Positions 9,557 to 19,169 are shown, numbered from the stretch's first letter. The stretch: 45,754 bases of DNA from Candidatus Poseidonia sp. (GCA_029250625.1 JAQXEX010000012.1:1-45754); one strand, 5' to 3'. Translations and numbers: made by a program. Notes: generated by a model from the letters alone, not told the origin.

Positions 9557-11194
9557 ATGAAATACGTAGTTGTTAGCGGAGGTGTGCTTTCTGGATTAGG
9601 AAAGGGCGTTACCGCAAGCAGCATCGGTGTTCTGCTGAAAAGCGCTGGCCTCAAGGTCACTTCCATCAAGATTGATCCCTATCTTAACAGCGATGCTGGG
9701 ACCATGTCACCGTTTGAGCACGGCGAAGTTTTCGTCCTCGATGATGGCGGTGAAGTGGACTTGGATCTTGGGAATTATGAGCGATTCCTTGACATCAACC
9801 TCTCCAAAGATAACAACCTCACCACTGGAAAAATCTATTCCAAGGTCATTGAAGCTGAACGGCGTGGAGACTACCTCGGTAAAACGGTCCAAGTCATTCC
9901 GCACGTGACCGACGCAGTCCAAGACTGGATTGAGGACGTTGCATTACGCCCTGCAGATGGTAGTGGAGAAGTTCCAGATGCTTGTATCATCGAACTTGGC
10001 GGGACCGTTGGCGATATTGAATCAGCCCCGTACGTAGAAGCTCTTCGCCAATTCCAATTTCGTGTCGGCCGAGAGAACGTCAGTTTCGTCCACGTATCGC
10101 TCGTTCCCGTCCTCGGCCCTGTTGGAGAACAAAAGACAAAACCTACACAACACACCGTGAAAGAACTTCGCGGCCTCGGAATCACTCCTGATATTCTCGT
10201 GTGCCGTTCCTCACAACCTTTGAACGACGAAACCCGTAACAAACTTGCTGCCTTCTGTCATGTTAAGCCTGAAGCGGTCATGTCAACTCATGATGTTCCC
10301 AACATCTATCACGTCCCCCTCATGCTTCAAGAGCAGGGACTTTGCGAAATCCTTGGTGTTGATTGCAAGAACACTAACTTGTTGAGCGAATGGAGCGAAA
10401 TGGCTCACCACGTTGACACGCTATCTGAAGAAGTACACATCGCAATGGTTGGAAAATATACCGACCTCTCCGATGCCTATCTCTCTGTAATCAAGAGTCT
10501 ACAACATGCATCTATGGCCGTGAATCGTAAATTGGTTATTGATTGGATCGAAGCAAGCCATCTTGAACCTTCGTGGGAAGGTGAATCCTCGGAAGAACAC
10601 AGTACGGCATGGGACTTGCTTCAGGCCGCTCATGGTATTCTTGTCCCAGGCGGGTTTGGTGACCGCGGGGTCGAAGGCAAAATTCTCGCTGCTCACCACG
10701 CTCGTACCAATGAGATACCCTATCTTGGAATTTGCCTCGGTTTGCAGGTTGCAACCATTGAATTTTGCCGTAATGTCCTCTCAATGGAAGGTGCAAACTC
10801 AACGGAGTTCGAAGACAACCCCGAGCATGCAGCTGTTGTTTTTATGCCAGAGATTTCCAAAACTCATCTTGGCGGAACCATGAGACTAGGAAGCCGCCCT
10901 ACGCTCTGGCAAGTTGAGGAATGCGCCATTCGGGACCTTTACGGCCCAGGTGATGCTGTGGATGAACGCCACCGACACCGATACGAAGTCAACCCGGACT
11001 TGATTGAACGAATTGAAGCCGCAGGCTTGGTCTTTGTTGGAAAAGATGAATCCGGGCAGCGTTGTGAAATCTTTGAACTCACAGGTCATCCATATTACGT
11101 CGGTGTCCAGTACCATCCGGAATTCAAGTCCCGACCGAACCGCCCCAGTCCACCGTTCTTGGGTCTTCTTCAAGCAGCAGCAAAGCGGACTTGA
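9557..11194 (+). CDS. pyrG: CTP synthase
   Basis: This enzyme makes CTP from UTP, ATP and glutamine. The N-terminal amidoligase domain starts with [19 protein letters not shown] (nucleotide loop) and [21 protein letters not shown]. The C-terminal class I glutaminase domain has VPGGFGDRG, the nucleophile elbow YLGICLGLQ with catalytic Cys, and YHPEF near the end with the catalytic His-Glu pair. At 545 residues it is full length. It converges with the sirtuin gene with 4 bp between stops. The other pyrimidine genes here, pyrBI, lie about 11 kb downstream, so the pathway is dispersed. Confidence 0.97.
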   Translation: MKYVVVSGGVLSGLGKGVTASSIGVLLKSAGLKVTSIKIDPYLNSDAGTMSPFEHGEVFVLDDGGEVDLDLGNYERFLDINLSKDNNLTTGKIYSKVIEAERRGDYLGKTVQVIPHVTDAVQDWIEDVALRPADGSGEVPDACIIELGGTVGDIESAPYVEALRQFQFRVGRENVSFVHVSLVPVLGPVGEQKTKPTQHTVKELRGLGITPDILVCRSSQPLNDETRNKLAAFCHVKPEAVMSTHDVPNIYHVPLMLQEQGLCEILGVDCKNTNLLSEWSEMAHHVDTLSEEVHIAMVGKYTDLSDAYLSVIKSLQHASMAVNRKLVIDWIEASHLEPSWEGESSEEHSTAWDLLQAAHGILVPGGFGDRGVEGKILAAHHARTNEIPYLGICLGLQVATIEFCRNVLSMEGANSTEFEDNPEHAAVVFMPEISKTHLGGTMRLGSRPTLWQVEECAIRDLYGPGDAVDERHRHRYEVNPDLIERIEAAGLVFVGKDESGQRCEIFELTGHPYYVGVQYHPEFKSRPNRPSPPFLGLLQAAAKRT

Positions 11195-11198
11195 TGCC

Positions 11199-11912
11199 TC
11201 AATCGTTGTCGCTGATCAGCCGATCCACAAGTTGAGGAAGCAATTCTCCAGCAGGGCCGAGAAGAATTTCATCAAATGCTGATGCATTTATCGGAGCCTC
11301 GAGGTTCACCAAAACGGTTCGTGCGCCAGCGTTATTCGCCTGGTCAACAAGGCCCGCAGCAGGATAAACATGGCCTGAACTTCCAACGACAATGAAAACC
11401 TCACACGTTTCTACTGCATTCAGGATCGCTTCCATATGCATGGGAATCTCTCCGAACCAAACAATGTCGGGGCGCATTCTCACAGGGTTTGCGCAGCAGG
11501 AACAGAGCGAGACATCATCGGTTAAGTCCGATGCCTGCATTCGTACTTCTGAACGTTGACTTGCCTCACATCGCAATGTTCTGAGTTCACCGTGCATGTG
11601 GATGACATCGCTACTTCCACCCCGCTCATGCAAGTCATCAACGTTCTGGGTAATGAGGGTAAACTGCTTCATGTTCTTTTGCAGCAATACCAGGGCAAGA
11701 TGTGCACCATTTGGTTGAACTTCCAGTAATTGGCGCCTTCTGGCTTGATAAAACCTCCAAACCATCTCGGGGTCTGAGGCCCATGCATCAGGGGTAGCGA
11801 CATCTTCAACACGATGTTCTTCCCACAATCCTCCGTTGTCGCGAAACGTTCGCACTCCAGATTCAGCTGAAATCCCAGCTCCAGTCAGTACAACTATTCT
11901 TGGCTGGTTCAT
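11199..11912 (-). CDS. NAD-dependent protein deacylase, class III sirtuin
   Basis: This Sir2 enzyme removes acyl groups from lysine using NAD+. The NAD loop is VLTGAGISAESGVRTFRD; TQNVDDLHERGG and the catalytic His107 in VIHMHGEL follow. Cys115 and Cys137/139/140 form the zinc region. Residues Tyr55 and Arg58 in FYQARRRQL match the Y-x-x-R pair that in SIRT5 and E. coli CobB recognises succinyl or malonyl groups, so desuccinylase activity is predicted. A TATA-like TTAATATC lies about 25 nt before the ATG and no ribosome binding site is visible, so the mRNA is probably leaderless. A 7-bp inverted repeat covers the start region. Confidence 0.93.
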   Translation of the reverse strand: MNQPRIVVLTGAGISAESGVRTFRDNGGLWEEHRVEDVATPDAWASDPEMVWRFYQARRRQLLEVQPNGAHLALVLLQKNMKQFTLITQNVDDLHERGGSSDVIHMHGELRTLRCEASQRSEVRMQASDLTDDVSLCSCCANPVRMRPDIVWFGEIPMHMEAILNAVETCEVFIVVGSSGHVYPAAGLVDQANNAGARTVLVNLEAPINASAFDEILLGPAGELLPQLVDRLISDND

Positions 11913-11944
11913 GGTTCAATCAACCGTTGAACCGATATTAACTC
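11913..11944 (-). promoter_or_regulatory. Sirtuin promoter with inverted repeat
   Basis: Upstream of the sirtuin start, a TATA-like element (about 11934-11943) sits about 25 nt from the ATG. Between it and the start codon lies a perfect inverted repeat, GGTTCAA (11913-11919), 7 nt, TTGAACC (11927-11933). This position fits a repressor site on a leaderless promoter. The repeat is read directly; the function is inferred. Confidence 0.45.
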
Positions 11945-11987
11945 TGTTGAACATTCTTCTTCAAGCGGTGAAAGCAGTGGCGCAACT

Positions 11988-13169
11988 TCACACTTCTGCA
12001 ACACGAATGAGTCTTGTCGTCCTAAATCCTTGAAGGATTTTGATGAACCGCTTGTCCTGAAATGCATCATCAAGGTCTGAATCTCCTGTATCAATTCGTA
12101 CAGCATCAAGTCCGATCAATTTCGAAGGAGTAGCAACGCCGAGTATGTTGTCATGGCCGACCATCCGCAGTACATCGGGTGAGAGTTGCAAGTTGCCCCG
12201 ACCGATGAGAAAACCTTGACCTCCCATTGGTGAGAGAAGCAGGAGCAGTGGTCGAGCATCCCCGTTTGATTCCTTATGGCCTGAAATAAGTTCCAACAAT
12301 TGAGATTCATTGAGGTCGTTGTGGAGGGTTTCACCGTGGTAAATGTCGATTCCAAGAAGCGTGAGGTGTTGGTCGACATGTTCGCCCATGCGTCGCAATG
12401 TCCCTCCACTCCCCCAGATGACCATAAGGTCGGGTTCATCTTCAAGCAAGACCTGAACGTGATGTGCTAGTCCTTCAATGGTTTCTTCTTCACTGGCCCG
12501 TTCAACTTGTTCTTTCGCCCCTTGCATAAAGCGTGGGGACGAAGGTGTCCAAGCCTCACCATACATGCGGACTTTCCAGACCCCTTCTTGGTATACCTCT
12601 TCATCAAGGTCCATGACTTCGGTAATTGCAGTTCTGAGATCGCCCATTGCGAACGCCAAAGTGACTTCAGCGGCTGCCTTTGGTGTCGTTGCAAAGCATC
12701 CAGAGTGCATTTTTACGCCACCCGGGACGCCGATGAGTGGAATTCTTTGTGCCGCCTCGCCTTGCTGTTCCAAGGCGGTGACAATGTCTCGGGTGGTTCC
12801 ATCGCCTCCAGCATAGAGAATCGCATCGACATTAGCATCAATCAACTGGTGCACGAGTGCAATTGTGTCTTGCGGTTTTGTTTCCGAAGGGGTCGCACCT
12901 ATGCATTCTGAATACTCCCCTACCGACTTTGAATAATACCATGTTTCGCCCATTCGGCCGCTTAATCCCACAAGTGTTAGGCTTGCTTGAGTTCGGTTGA
13001 GCGAGGAACCCAACAGTTGATCGAGATGCTCCAAACACAACCCCATTCGAGGGCCTGCTCGGTCTTCTGCTCCAGCCGCACGAGCCTCTTTGGCTCGTCC
13101 GTCGCTCCCTTTGAATCCCAAACGACCGCCCAAGCCAGCATCAGGATTGACCACGATACCGATGCGCAT
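11988..13169 (-). CDS. ATP-NAD kinase family protein (AcoX/COG3199-like)
   Basis: The protein begins MRIGIVVNPDAGLGGRLGFKG, followed by ILYAGGDGTTRDIVTAL, the GGDGT motif of NAD and diacylglycerol kinases, and GVPGGVKMHSGCFATTP. That order is typical of the archaeal NAD-kinase-like family with a longer C-terminal half. It probably phosphorylates NAD, but the substrate of this subfamily is not certain from sequence. I chose ATG 13169, where the fold's first strand begins, over a TTG at 13214. It lies 75 bp upstream of the sirtuin gene on the same strand, but that gene appears to have its own promoter. Both concern NAD, which may be coincidence. Confidence 0.8.
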   Translation of the reverse strand: MRIGIVVNPDAGLGGRLGFKGSDGRAKEARAAGAEDRAGPRMGLCLEHLDQLLGSSLNRTQASLTLVGLSGRMGETWYYSKSVGEYSECIGATPSETKPQDTIALVHQLIDANVDAILYAGGDGTTRDIVTALEQQGEAAQRIPLIGVPGGVKMHSGCFATTPKAAAEVTLAFAMGDLRTAITEVMDLDEEVYQEGVWKVRMYGEAWTPSSPRFMQGAKEQVERASEEETIEGLAHHVQVLLEDEPDLMVIWGSGGTLRRMGEHVDQHLTLLGIDIYHGETLHNDLNESQLLELISGHKESNGDARPLLLLLSPMGGQGFLIGRGNLQLSPDVLRMVGHDNILGVATPSKLIGLDAVRIDTGDSDLDDAFQDKRFIKILQGFRTTRLIRVAEV

Positions 13170-13276
13170 GGAAGAGCGTAAAACTCGTCCCTCAAATAGC
13201 CGTGCTTCCTCCAATCTCGCATTTCAGGAGGTAAATCACCCGAGCATTGATTACATACGATGGTTAAGGAAGCAAC

Positions 13277-13597
13277 ATGAAACGCTATGGAAAAGGAGGA
13301 CCCAGCCTTGATGACGTTCTTTCGGAAGGGTTTTCTGAATTGAAAATCGGTGAAGAAAACATCGTCGCCAAGACTTCAGATGAATCGGTCGTCGAAGAAC
13401 CCTCAAACGTTTCAAATTCCATTGATTACGGTAAGAAAATCCAAGCCAAAGAAGACCGTGAATCGTTTGTCGTGACGGCTCCTGTGGTGAAGCCATCTGC
13501 AAAAGAGGGAAAACCTTCTCAATCTGATGATAAGAAACAGGATATTCTCAAGACTCCAACTTCACAGCTTGGAGATGATTTTGACGTTGAATGGTAA
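13277..13597 (+). CDS. Small hydrophilic protein of unknown function
   Basis: I do not recognise this 106-residue protein. It opens MKRYGKGGPSLDDVLSEGF, has a low-complexity middle rich in Ser, Lys, Glu and Val that is probably disordered, and ends with an acidic-aromatic tail GDDFDVEW. No membrane helix, Cys pair or enzyme motif is visible. AAGGA lies a few nt before the ATG and a weak TATA-like stretch lies upstream. It is divergent from the NAD-kinase-like gene and 89 bp before thrS. The ordered ends around a disordered middle suggest a partner-binding protein, possibly of the translation or transcription machinery. That is only a guess. Confidence 0.6.
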   Translation: MKRYGKGGPSLDDVLSEGFSELKIGEENIVAKTSDESVVEEPSNVSNSIDYGKKIQAKEDRESFVVTAPVVKPSAKEGKPSQSDDKKQDILKTPTSQLGDDFDVEW

Positions 13598-13653
13598 AAC
13601 GATGATTCGCCCAATGGGCGTCAAGGTGATGCGCGGGATTCATAGCGATGGTG

Positions 13654-13670
13654 CAACCCCATAGGGGTTG
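13654..13670 (+). promoter_or_regulatory. Hairpin directly before the thrS ribosome binding site
   Basis: CAACCCC-ATA-GGGGTTG is a perfect 7-bp stem with a 3-nt loop. It ends at 13670, immediately before TCGGAGGA, the thrS ribosome binding site. A further 5-bp stem, CGCCC-AAT-GGGCG, lies at 13608-13620. The position suits translational control or mRNA protection. Confidence 0.45.
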
Positions 13671-13685
13671 TCGGAGGAACCATTG

Positions 13686-15707
13686 ATGAGCATGATTCAC
13701 GTCACGTTGCCGGATGGAACAGTGAACGAATACGCCGCAGGCATTACCTGCGCAGAAGTCATCACTGACGCGTTGGGTAAGAAACACGGGTGCCTCGCAG
13801 CCAAAGTCAATGGGGACGAGTACGATATGTCTCATGTTTTGGACATGAATTGTTCCGTTGAAGGAATCCGTTCAGATTCTGAGGAAGGCATTCACATCCT
13901 TCGTCATTCAGCGGCACACCTGCTTGCTCAAGCGGTCATGGAACTGTATCCAGGGGCCTTGCCGACCATCGGACCAGCGATTGACCGAGGCTTCTACTAT
14001 GATTTCGCAATGGAACCCATCGCAGAAAGTGATTTGAAAACCATTGAGAAGAAAATGAAGGAATTGGCTCGCCGTAATTTCACTGTTGAACGTGTTGAGT
14101 TATCAGAAGAGGACCTTCGGGAGCACTTCGTTAACAATCCATACAAAATTGAAATCATTGATGATAAATTGGAGGACGGCGACGGTTCCACCATTTACAA
14201 GCAAGGGGAATGGTACGATCTTTGCCTTGGGCCGCACGTCCCAAACACTTCTCGATTGATGTTTACCAAACTCACCTCAGTTTCTCCTGCCTACTGGCGC
14301 GGTGACCAAGACAGAGAACAACTCGTTCGAATTTATGGTTTGGTCGAACCTACGAAAGATGCGCTTCGAGAGACACTTCATCGAATGGAAGAAGCCAAAA
14401 AGCGGGATCATCGTAAACTCGGAAAAGACCTGCAGTTGTTCCATATTGACGAAGAAGTCGGTCAAGGTTTGATTTTGTGGACGCCCAGAGGAGCCGTAAT
14501 ACGGCAAGAATTGCAAGACTTCATTTCTCATCATCTGCGACGCCAAGGCTACAAGCAAGTCTTTACCCCGCACATCGGGAAGCTTGACCTCTACCGTAAA
14601 TCGGGTCACTTTCCATACTACCAAGAGTCACAGTACCCCCCTCTCGTTGAACGAGATTTGATGAAAAAGTTAGCCGATGAAGGATGCACCTGCGGTGAAT
14701 TATCAAATCTCATGAAAACCGGTGAAATTGAAGGTTACATGCTGAAGCCAATGAATTGCCCCCATCACATCAAGATTTATGCTAGTCAATCACGCTCCTA
14801 TCGGAACCTTCCCCTCCGCTTGGCTGAATTTGGTACCGTTTACCGCTGGGAACAATCTGGGGAAATATCCGGAATGACCCGCGTCCGTGGATTTACCCAA
14901 GATGATGCTCATTTATTCGTAACAGAGGACCAAATTGCAGAGGAAGTACTCGGTTGCATTGAACTCGTTCAGATCATCTTCGATAAACTCGGCATGACGG
15001 ATTATCGTGTACGTGTTGGACTTCGTGACCCGGATTCTGACAAATATGTTGGAGACCCAGCACGATGGGATAAGGCCGAAGAAGCATGCCGTGCGGCTGC
15101 AGCCTCGTTAGGTGTTCCGTGGGCAGAGGAAGAGGGTGAAGCAGCGTTTTACGGACCAAAGATTGACTTCGTCGTCAAAGACGTTATCGGAAGAGAATGG
15201 CAACTTGGGACTGTTCAAGTTGATTACAATCTACCCGAGCGCTTTGACTTGACCTACATGGGCAGCGATGGAGAGCACCACCGGCCAGTTATGATTCACA
15301 GAGCTCCATTCGGTTCAATGGAACGCTTTTGTGGCGTACTCATCGAACACTTTGCAGGCAAGTTTCCAACTTGGCTCACGCCAACTCAATGCCACATCAT
15401 CACCCTTGGAGAGCGACATGAAGCATATGCGACCAAGGTTGCTCATGCGTTAAGGGAGCATGACATTCGTGTTGAAGTGGATGCAACAGATGCTCACATC
15501 AAAAAGAAAATCAAGACTTACAGGAAACTCCAGCCCGCATACATGGTAATTCTCGGAGACGGCGAGATGGAAACCAACACGGTTAGTTTGAGGGCAAGAA
15601 ACGGCGACCAAGTCGCTGATTTGCCCCTTGACGAATTCATCAAACTCCTTCGTCATGAAATCGATGAAAAGACGAGTCAACCCTCGCTTGTAGCACCACC
15701 TGAATGA
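13686..15707 (+). CDS. thrS: Threonyl-tRNA synthetase, bacterial-type architecture
   Basis: This enzyme charges tRNA-Thr. The order is a TGS domain (IHVTLPDGTVNEYAAG), a bacterial-type second additional domain for editing mischarged Ser-tRNA (HSAAHLLAQA and GPAIDRGFYYDF, with the CLGPH element), the class II catalytic core (MNCPHHIKIY with zinc ligands, motif 2 near GEISGMTRVRGFTQDD, motif 3 near RAPFGSMERFCG) and a C-terminal anticodon domain. Most archaeal ThrRS instead have an unrelated DTD-like editing domain, so this gene probably came from a bacterial lineage. I chose ATG 13686 because GGAGGA lies 9 nt before it; the TTG at 13668 lies inside the hairpin. The next gene starts 1 nt after the stop. 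Confidence 0.96.
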   Translation: MSMIHVTLPDGTVNEYAAGITCAEVITDALGKKHGCLAAKVNGDEYDMSHVLDMNCSVEGIRSDSEEGIHILRHSAAHLLAQAVMELYPGALPTIGPAIDRGFYYDFAMEPIAESDLKTIEKKMKELARRNFTVERVELSEEDLREHFVNNPYKIEIIDDKLEDGDGSTIYKQGEWYDLCLGPHVPNTSRLMFTKLTSVSPAYWRGDQDREQLVRIYGLVEPTKDALRETLHRMEEAKKRDHRKLGKDLQLFHIDEEVGQGLILWTPRGAVIRQELQDFISHHLRRQGYKQVFTPHIGKLDLYRKSGHFPYYQESQYPPLVERDLMKKLADEGCTCGELSNLMKTGEIEGYMLKPMNCPHHIKIYASQSRSYRNLPLRLAEFGTVYRWEQSGEISGMTRVRGFTQDDAHLFVTEDQIAEEVLGCIELVQIIFDKLGMTDYRVRVGLRDPDSDKYVGDPARWDKAEEACRAAAASLGVPWAEEEGEAAFYGPKIDFVVKDVIGREWQLGTVQVDYNLPERFDLTYMGSDGEHHRPVMIHRAPFGSMERFCGVLIEHFAGKFPTWLTPTQCHIITLGERHEAYATKVAHALREHDIRVEVDATDAHIKKKIKTYRKLQPAYMVILGDGEMETNTVSLRARNGDQVADLPLDEFIKLLRHEIDEKTSQPSLVAPPE

Positions 15708-15708
15708 G

Positions 15709-18258
15709 ATGAAGAACATGGTGAATCTGGAAATCATTCAAGGATTTTCATTCAGCATGATTCCTTCACTGTTTCTCGCCTTCCTTGCGGCTTGGTTGTT
15801 TTGGGACCGAGTTGTTCCGCGTCAACTCAAAGGGTTACAGGTGGCCTTCAAGACTGGAGATAAGCGGTACGAAGTCCATCAGGTAACTGAATCCATTGAT
15901 GATGTTAAGCACCTTCTTTCCCTTCGCGGTATGCGCTTTGGAGTTCTTTCTTACCTTATGGCCCTCACGGGAAGTTTACTGTTCCTGTTCGAATTCATAG
16001 CGGTTCGAATGGAACTTTCCGAAGGCTTCCATGCCCCCTCGGTAGCTCTCGCCTTGATGCTCATTATACTGCCAGCAATTCTCTCAAGTGGAACCTCACT
16101 GGGTGCACAAGTCATCCGTCCGTTGGGAACCGTTAGGGCAACCATGCAAAACAACACCCGTGTACGAAACGCCGGTTATGTCGCTCTCACCATATCTTGG
16201 CTTCTTCTTGCTATTGCAGTGGGACTGGTTCTCAAAAGCCGAGGCGTCTCACAGACCCATCAAATCAGTATTGCAGCGCTGGTTGCTTTCAGTCCAGCGA
16301 TTCTTGCTTATGGGCGTATTCTTGGCTCATCTTGGCACGCCTTGAAACAATCTTCCCGACAAATTTCGAAGGGCAAATCCTCTCCCTTCCACAACCATTT
16401 GCCGAATGCGCGTCAACAATTCATTGCTCAAGTGGTTCATCTGAACTTGGTAGCGATGCCGTTTGTTGCCATCAATACCCTCGTTTCTCTTTTGGTTTTG
16501 CTGTATGATCCAACGATGTTTACCCATTCAGACCGAGTGCTCAATCTCCCTGAATACAGACTCCAATCCACCTATATGGAAGAGGGTGGATTGCTTGGCT
16601 TTGGTTTGATTGAACTCTTTTCTCACATACCACAAGCTGGAATTCGCGTTCCAATCGTGACGTCCCTACTGTTATTCCTTTTGCTCAACGTTGCAGCCGT
16701 CGGGTTCCTGTTTGTCTATGAAGTAGCCCGCATTCTGTTCCTTGATATTCAGGACGTTTCAGGCGTAGGAGGGATTCGCCTTGCAGACAGCAGATTGCTT
16801 CGTGCCGAGCCCGTTCAACAAGCCAGTCTCCTCAATTTCTGTTTTACAGGTTTTGCGGGCCAATCGATGTTGTTGTTAGCTCTTGCAATGATTACGTTTT
16901 GGGATTCTAGTTTTCTTCCACAAGGCGCTGCTTGCGGCTCTTGGGAATCCAGTGTTTGTTCAGTTTTAGAAAAGGACATGTTGGAAGAATTGACTTGGAT
17001 GCTCGCCTCGGGCGGCCAAGTGGCTTTCTTAGCAGTTTGGGGAATTTCCCTGCGAAGGTCGGGTCAACTTTACGATATTTCCTTTGATGCTTCCATGGAC
17101 GAGGACCGTACTCGTCTAAGAGGGATGAGCGATATGATTTACGTTAAGCAACGCTCGGTTAACGAACTGGTTGCAGCAGAGGATTGGGATACAGCTCTCA
17201 AGCGGTATGAATCATTGTCAGAGACGAAAGAGGCTACGCTGGTCGGATTGGACATGGTTCGGAAAACCAAAGCGACCATGCTCTTGTTTGCGGCTTTGGG
17301 TCGGTGGGATGAAGCAGAAGAAACAGCAATTGACCTGCTTGCCCTCAAAGGAGGACGAGATGCTCAACTTTCCAGAATGGTTCTCTGTGCTGCGAGTTTG
17401 GCTCAGCGGGACATGAAAGAAGCACGTCCCCGACTAGACCTCCTGCCTGATGATGACATCGAAGCTGTCCGATTAAAGTGGATTTCAACCGTTCTTAACA
17501 AGAAAGGAAGCTTAAATCAACAGACGAAATCCATGCTGAGCATTGACCCCTTGACAAATAAAAACATCGAAATGCTGCGCCAATATGGAGTTGCCGAAGT
17601 TTCAAGACCACGTCCAAAAAAGGTCAAAACTGCCTTTGATCGTCGGGTGTTCCTTTCTGAAATAGCTCGTATGCGAATGATAGGAAAGAGTGAATATGCT
17701 CTCAATCTCCTTGAAGAAGCCATTGAGGTTGTTCAGGACATTGATTGGGTCCACGGTAGAATCACTCAAAGTCTTCTCAATTTTGATGTTGGTCGTGTGA
17801 TGACTGCAGTGGACCTCGCAGAACGAATCTCAAAAGAACATCCACGGAATCCTCATGTGCGTTCAATCATCATTCAGTATGCAGCATTGGGTCATACGGC
17901 CATGCCATCGTCAGAGCACACCAAGATTGAGTGGCTCTTTGAATTGGGAAGCGATTGGAGAATTACGTGGCCAAAGCACACCGTTGCTCCGGCTCCAGTG
18001 CTTGAGTCGGAACTTCTGCGTCAACATGCATGGGCTGCAAATGCCTGGGTTGGCCTTGCAAGCGAACCCGGGCTGGAGGCCTTACAAAAGAGCAGGAGGT
18101 CTCCTCACAATGATTTGCCCGAGGAACTTCCCCTTGCCCTCTATACCCATCTTTCGGGTCTGCTTGTGACCATCGGTGGAATGCCGGTGGATTTGGGATT
18201 GCCAGGTACATTTGACTTGGATTCGGTGGACGGCAAGGGCCTATTGACCTTATCTTGA
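15709..18258 (+). CDS. Large membrane protein with a C-terminal helical-repeat domain
   Basis: I do not recognise a named family. The N-terminal half (residues about 10-450) has about nine hydrophobic helices, for example SMIPSLFLAFLAAWLFWD, the 150-170 region and the 315-345 region. The C-terminal 400 residues are soluble, alpha-helical and repetitive in the style of TPR arrays (NELVAAEDWDTALKRYESL, ALGRWDEAEETAIDLLALKG, YALNLLEEAIEVVQDIDW). It could be a membrane scaffold or part of an envelope or protein-handling complex. It starts 1 nt after thrS, so it is probably co-transcribed. ATG 15718 is an alternative start. The 19874-21634 gene has the same general layout. Confidence 0.75.
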   Translation: MKNMVNLEIIQGFSFSMIPSLFLAFLAAWLFWDRVVPRQLKGLQVAFKTGDKRYEVHQVTESIDDVKHLLSLRGMRFGVLSYLMALTGSLLFLFEFIAVRMELSEGFHAPSVALALMLIILPAILSSGTSLGAQVIRPLGTVRATMQNNTRVRNAGYVALTISWLLLAIAVGLVLKSRGVSQTHQISIAALVAFSPAILAYGRILGSSWHALKQSSRQISKGKSSPFHNHLPNARQQFIAQVVHLNLVAMPFVAINTLVSLLVLLYDPTMFTHSDRVLNLPEYRLQSTYMEEGGLLGFGLIELFSHIPQAGIRVPIVTSLLLFLLLNVAAVGFLFVYEVARILFLDIQDVSGVGGIRLADSRLLRAEPVQQASLLNFCFTGFAGQSMLLLALAMITFWDSSFLPQGAACGSWESSVCSVLEKDMLEELTWMLASGGQVAFLAVWGISLRRSGQLYDISFDASMDEDRTRLRGMSDMIYVKQRSVNELVAAEDWDTALKRYESLSETKEATLVGLDMVRKTKATMLLFAALGRWDEAEETAIDLLALKGGRDAQLSRMVLCAASLAQRDMKEARPRLDLLPDDDIEAVRLKWISTVLNKKGSLNQQTKSMLSIDPLTNKNIEMLRQYGVAEVSRPRPKKVKTAFDRRVFLSEIARMRMIGKSEYALNLLEEAIEVVQDIDWVHGRITQSLLNFDVGRVMTAVDLAERISKEHPRNPHVRSIIIQYAALGHTAMPSSEHTKIEWLFELGSDWRITWPKHTVAPAPVLESELLRQHAWAANAWVGLASEPGLEALQKSRRSPHNDLPEELPLALYTHLSGLLVTIGGMPVDLGLPGTFDLDSVDGKGLLTLS

Positions 18259-18283
18259 ATTCCAATTCAAAGGATTTTGGCTT

Positions 18284-18472
18284 TCAAATAGGGCAGGTTG
18301 AATGACCCAGCAATTTGTAAAATGGACAAAATCCCATTGCGGATGTAAGAATGCCCCAGGCGCCCAGGGCCAAGAGAATGATGTCCCAGTCGATGCCAGA
18401 AAGATACTCGACGGTGACCATACCAAGACCGGCGAAGAGGCGAATTAGACGATCACTTATGCCGAGATTCAT
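18284..18472 (-). CDS. DUF2892 (YgaP-type) small membrane protein
   Basis: This 62-residue protein has two hydrophobic helices joined by a short turn and ends GFCPFYKLLGHSTCP. That ending, a Cys-Pro-x-Tyr stretch followed by a second Cys, is the hallmark of DUF2892, the membrane part of the YgaP rhodanese. The first helix follows RLIRLFAGLGM, also typical. No rhodanese domain is attached. The family's function is unsettled; sulfur handling has been proposed. The gene is convergent with the upstream membrane/repeat gene. Confidence 0.8.
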   Translation of the reverse strand: MNLGISDRLIRLFAGLGMVTVEYLSGIDWDIILLALGAWGILTSAMGFCPFYKLLGHSTCPI

Positions 18473-18560
18473 GGTTTTTCACAAGAGTAAATCTGCAGAT
18501 ATCCCATATAAAGCACTGTTTGGCTTGATTATTCACCAATTCTAAATGCTAACGCATTTT

Positions 18561-19019
18561 TCAAGTTGTATTGAGTATGGTTGGGCCAACAATTTTCGCC
18601 CCTTCAGGTCCACTAAGCGTGAATGTTATGATACAACTCTGTGAACAGATGTCAACTCCGTTTTCGTTGATGTTCAAGGTTTCACCGATTTCCCACGATG
18701 AATTGTCCTCGCCTCCTGTTTGAACGACTTGACAGTCACCATCTGAACTTGTAGTGGAGCATGCATGAGTGGTCCCGTCTTGTGTGACACTGACCTCAAG
18801 ATCAGAGAAATCCATGTCTGAGCCGCCTTTCTCATCAAGTGTGATGGTGAAGAGGATGTCTGAGGATGATTCAGTATTAGCCTCGTCGATTGAATCATCG
18901 ATTGAATAGTAGAATTTTTGTTGTTCGCTGATACAACCCGCAGTCATCAATGAGACAGCAACCATGAGCACCAGACCTAACCACTCTCTGCCCATAGTTT
19001 TCCGTTTAAGTTGCCTCAT
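18561..19019 (-). CDS. Small secreted lipoprotein, unknown function
   Basis: A basic N-terminus (RQLKRK), a hydrophobic stretch (WLGLVLMVAVSLM) and a lipobox-like TAGC with Cys29 indicate a lipid-anchored exported protein. The mature part of about 120 residues is acidic and Ser/Thr-rich. It reads as a beta sandwich (DILFTITLDEKGGSDM, DLEVSVTQDGT, and CIITFTLSG near the end). Four further Cys (CSTT, GDCQ, DICSQSC) could form disulfides. The strand pattern with GETLNINENG recalls extracellular domains of archaeal pilin-like proteins, but no pilin signal is present. ATG 18995 is a possible internal start. It is divergent from the next membrane protein gene across 150 bp. Confidence 0.65.
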   Translation of the reverse strand: MRQLKRKTMGREWLGLVLMVAVSLMTAGCISEQQKFYYSIDDSIDEANTESSSDILFTITLDEKGGSDMDFSDLEVSVTQDGTTHACSTTSSDGDCQVVQTGGEDNSSWEIGETLNINENGVDICSQSCIITFTLSGPEGAKIVGPTILNTT

Positions 19020-19169
19020 TTAGGTTCATGCATCCTGAGGAATCATTTCTAAGGAAAGGATTTTCTTCGCTTATCGGTTCAAGAGCGGAGTTCTCGAAGG
19101 GAGCAAAAGCGTACATTACGCTGTTTTTCAACCGCAAGGCCTATTCTAAACTGAGAAGACCGCAGGAAC

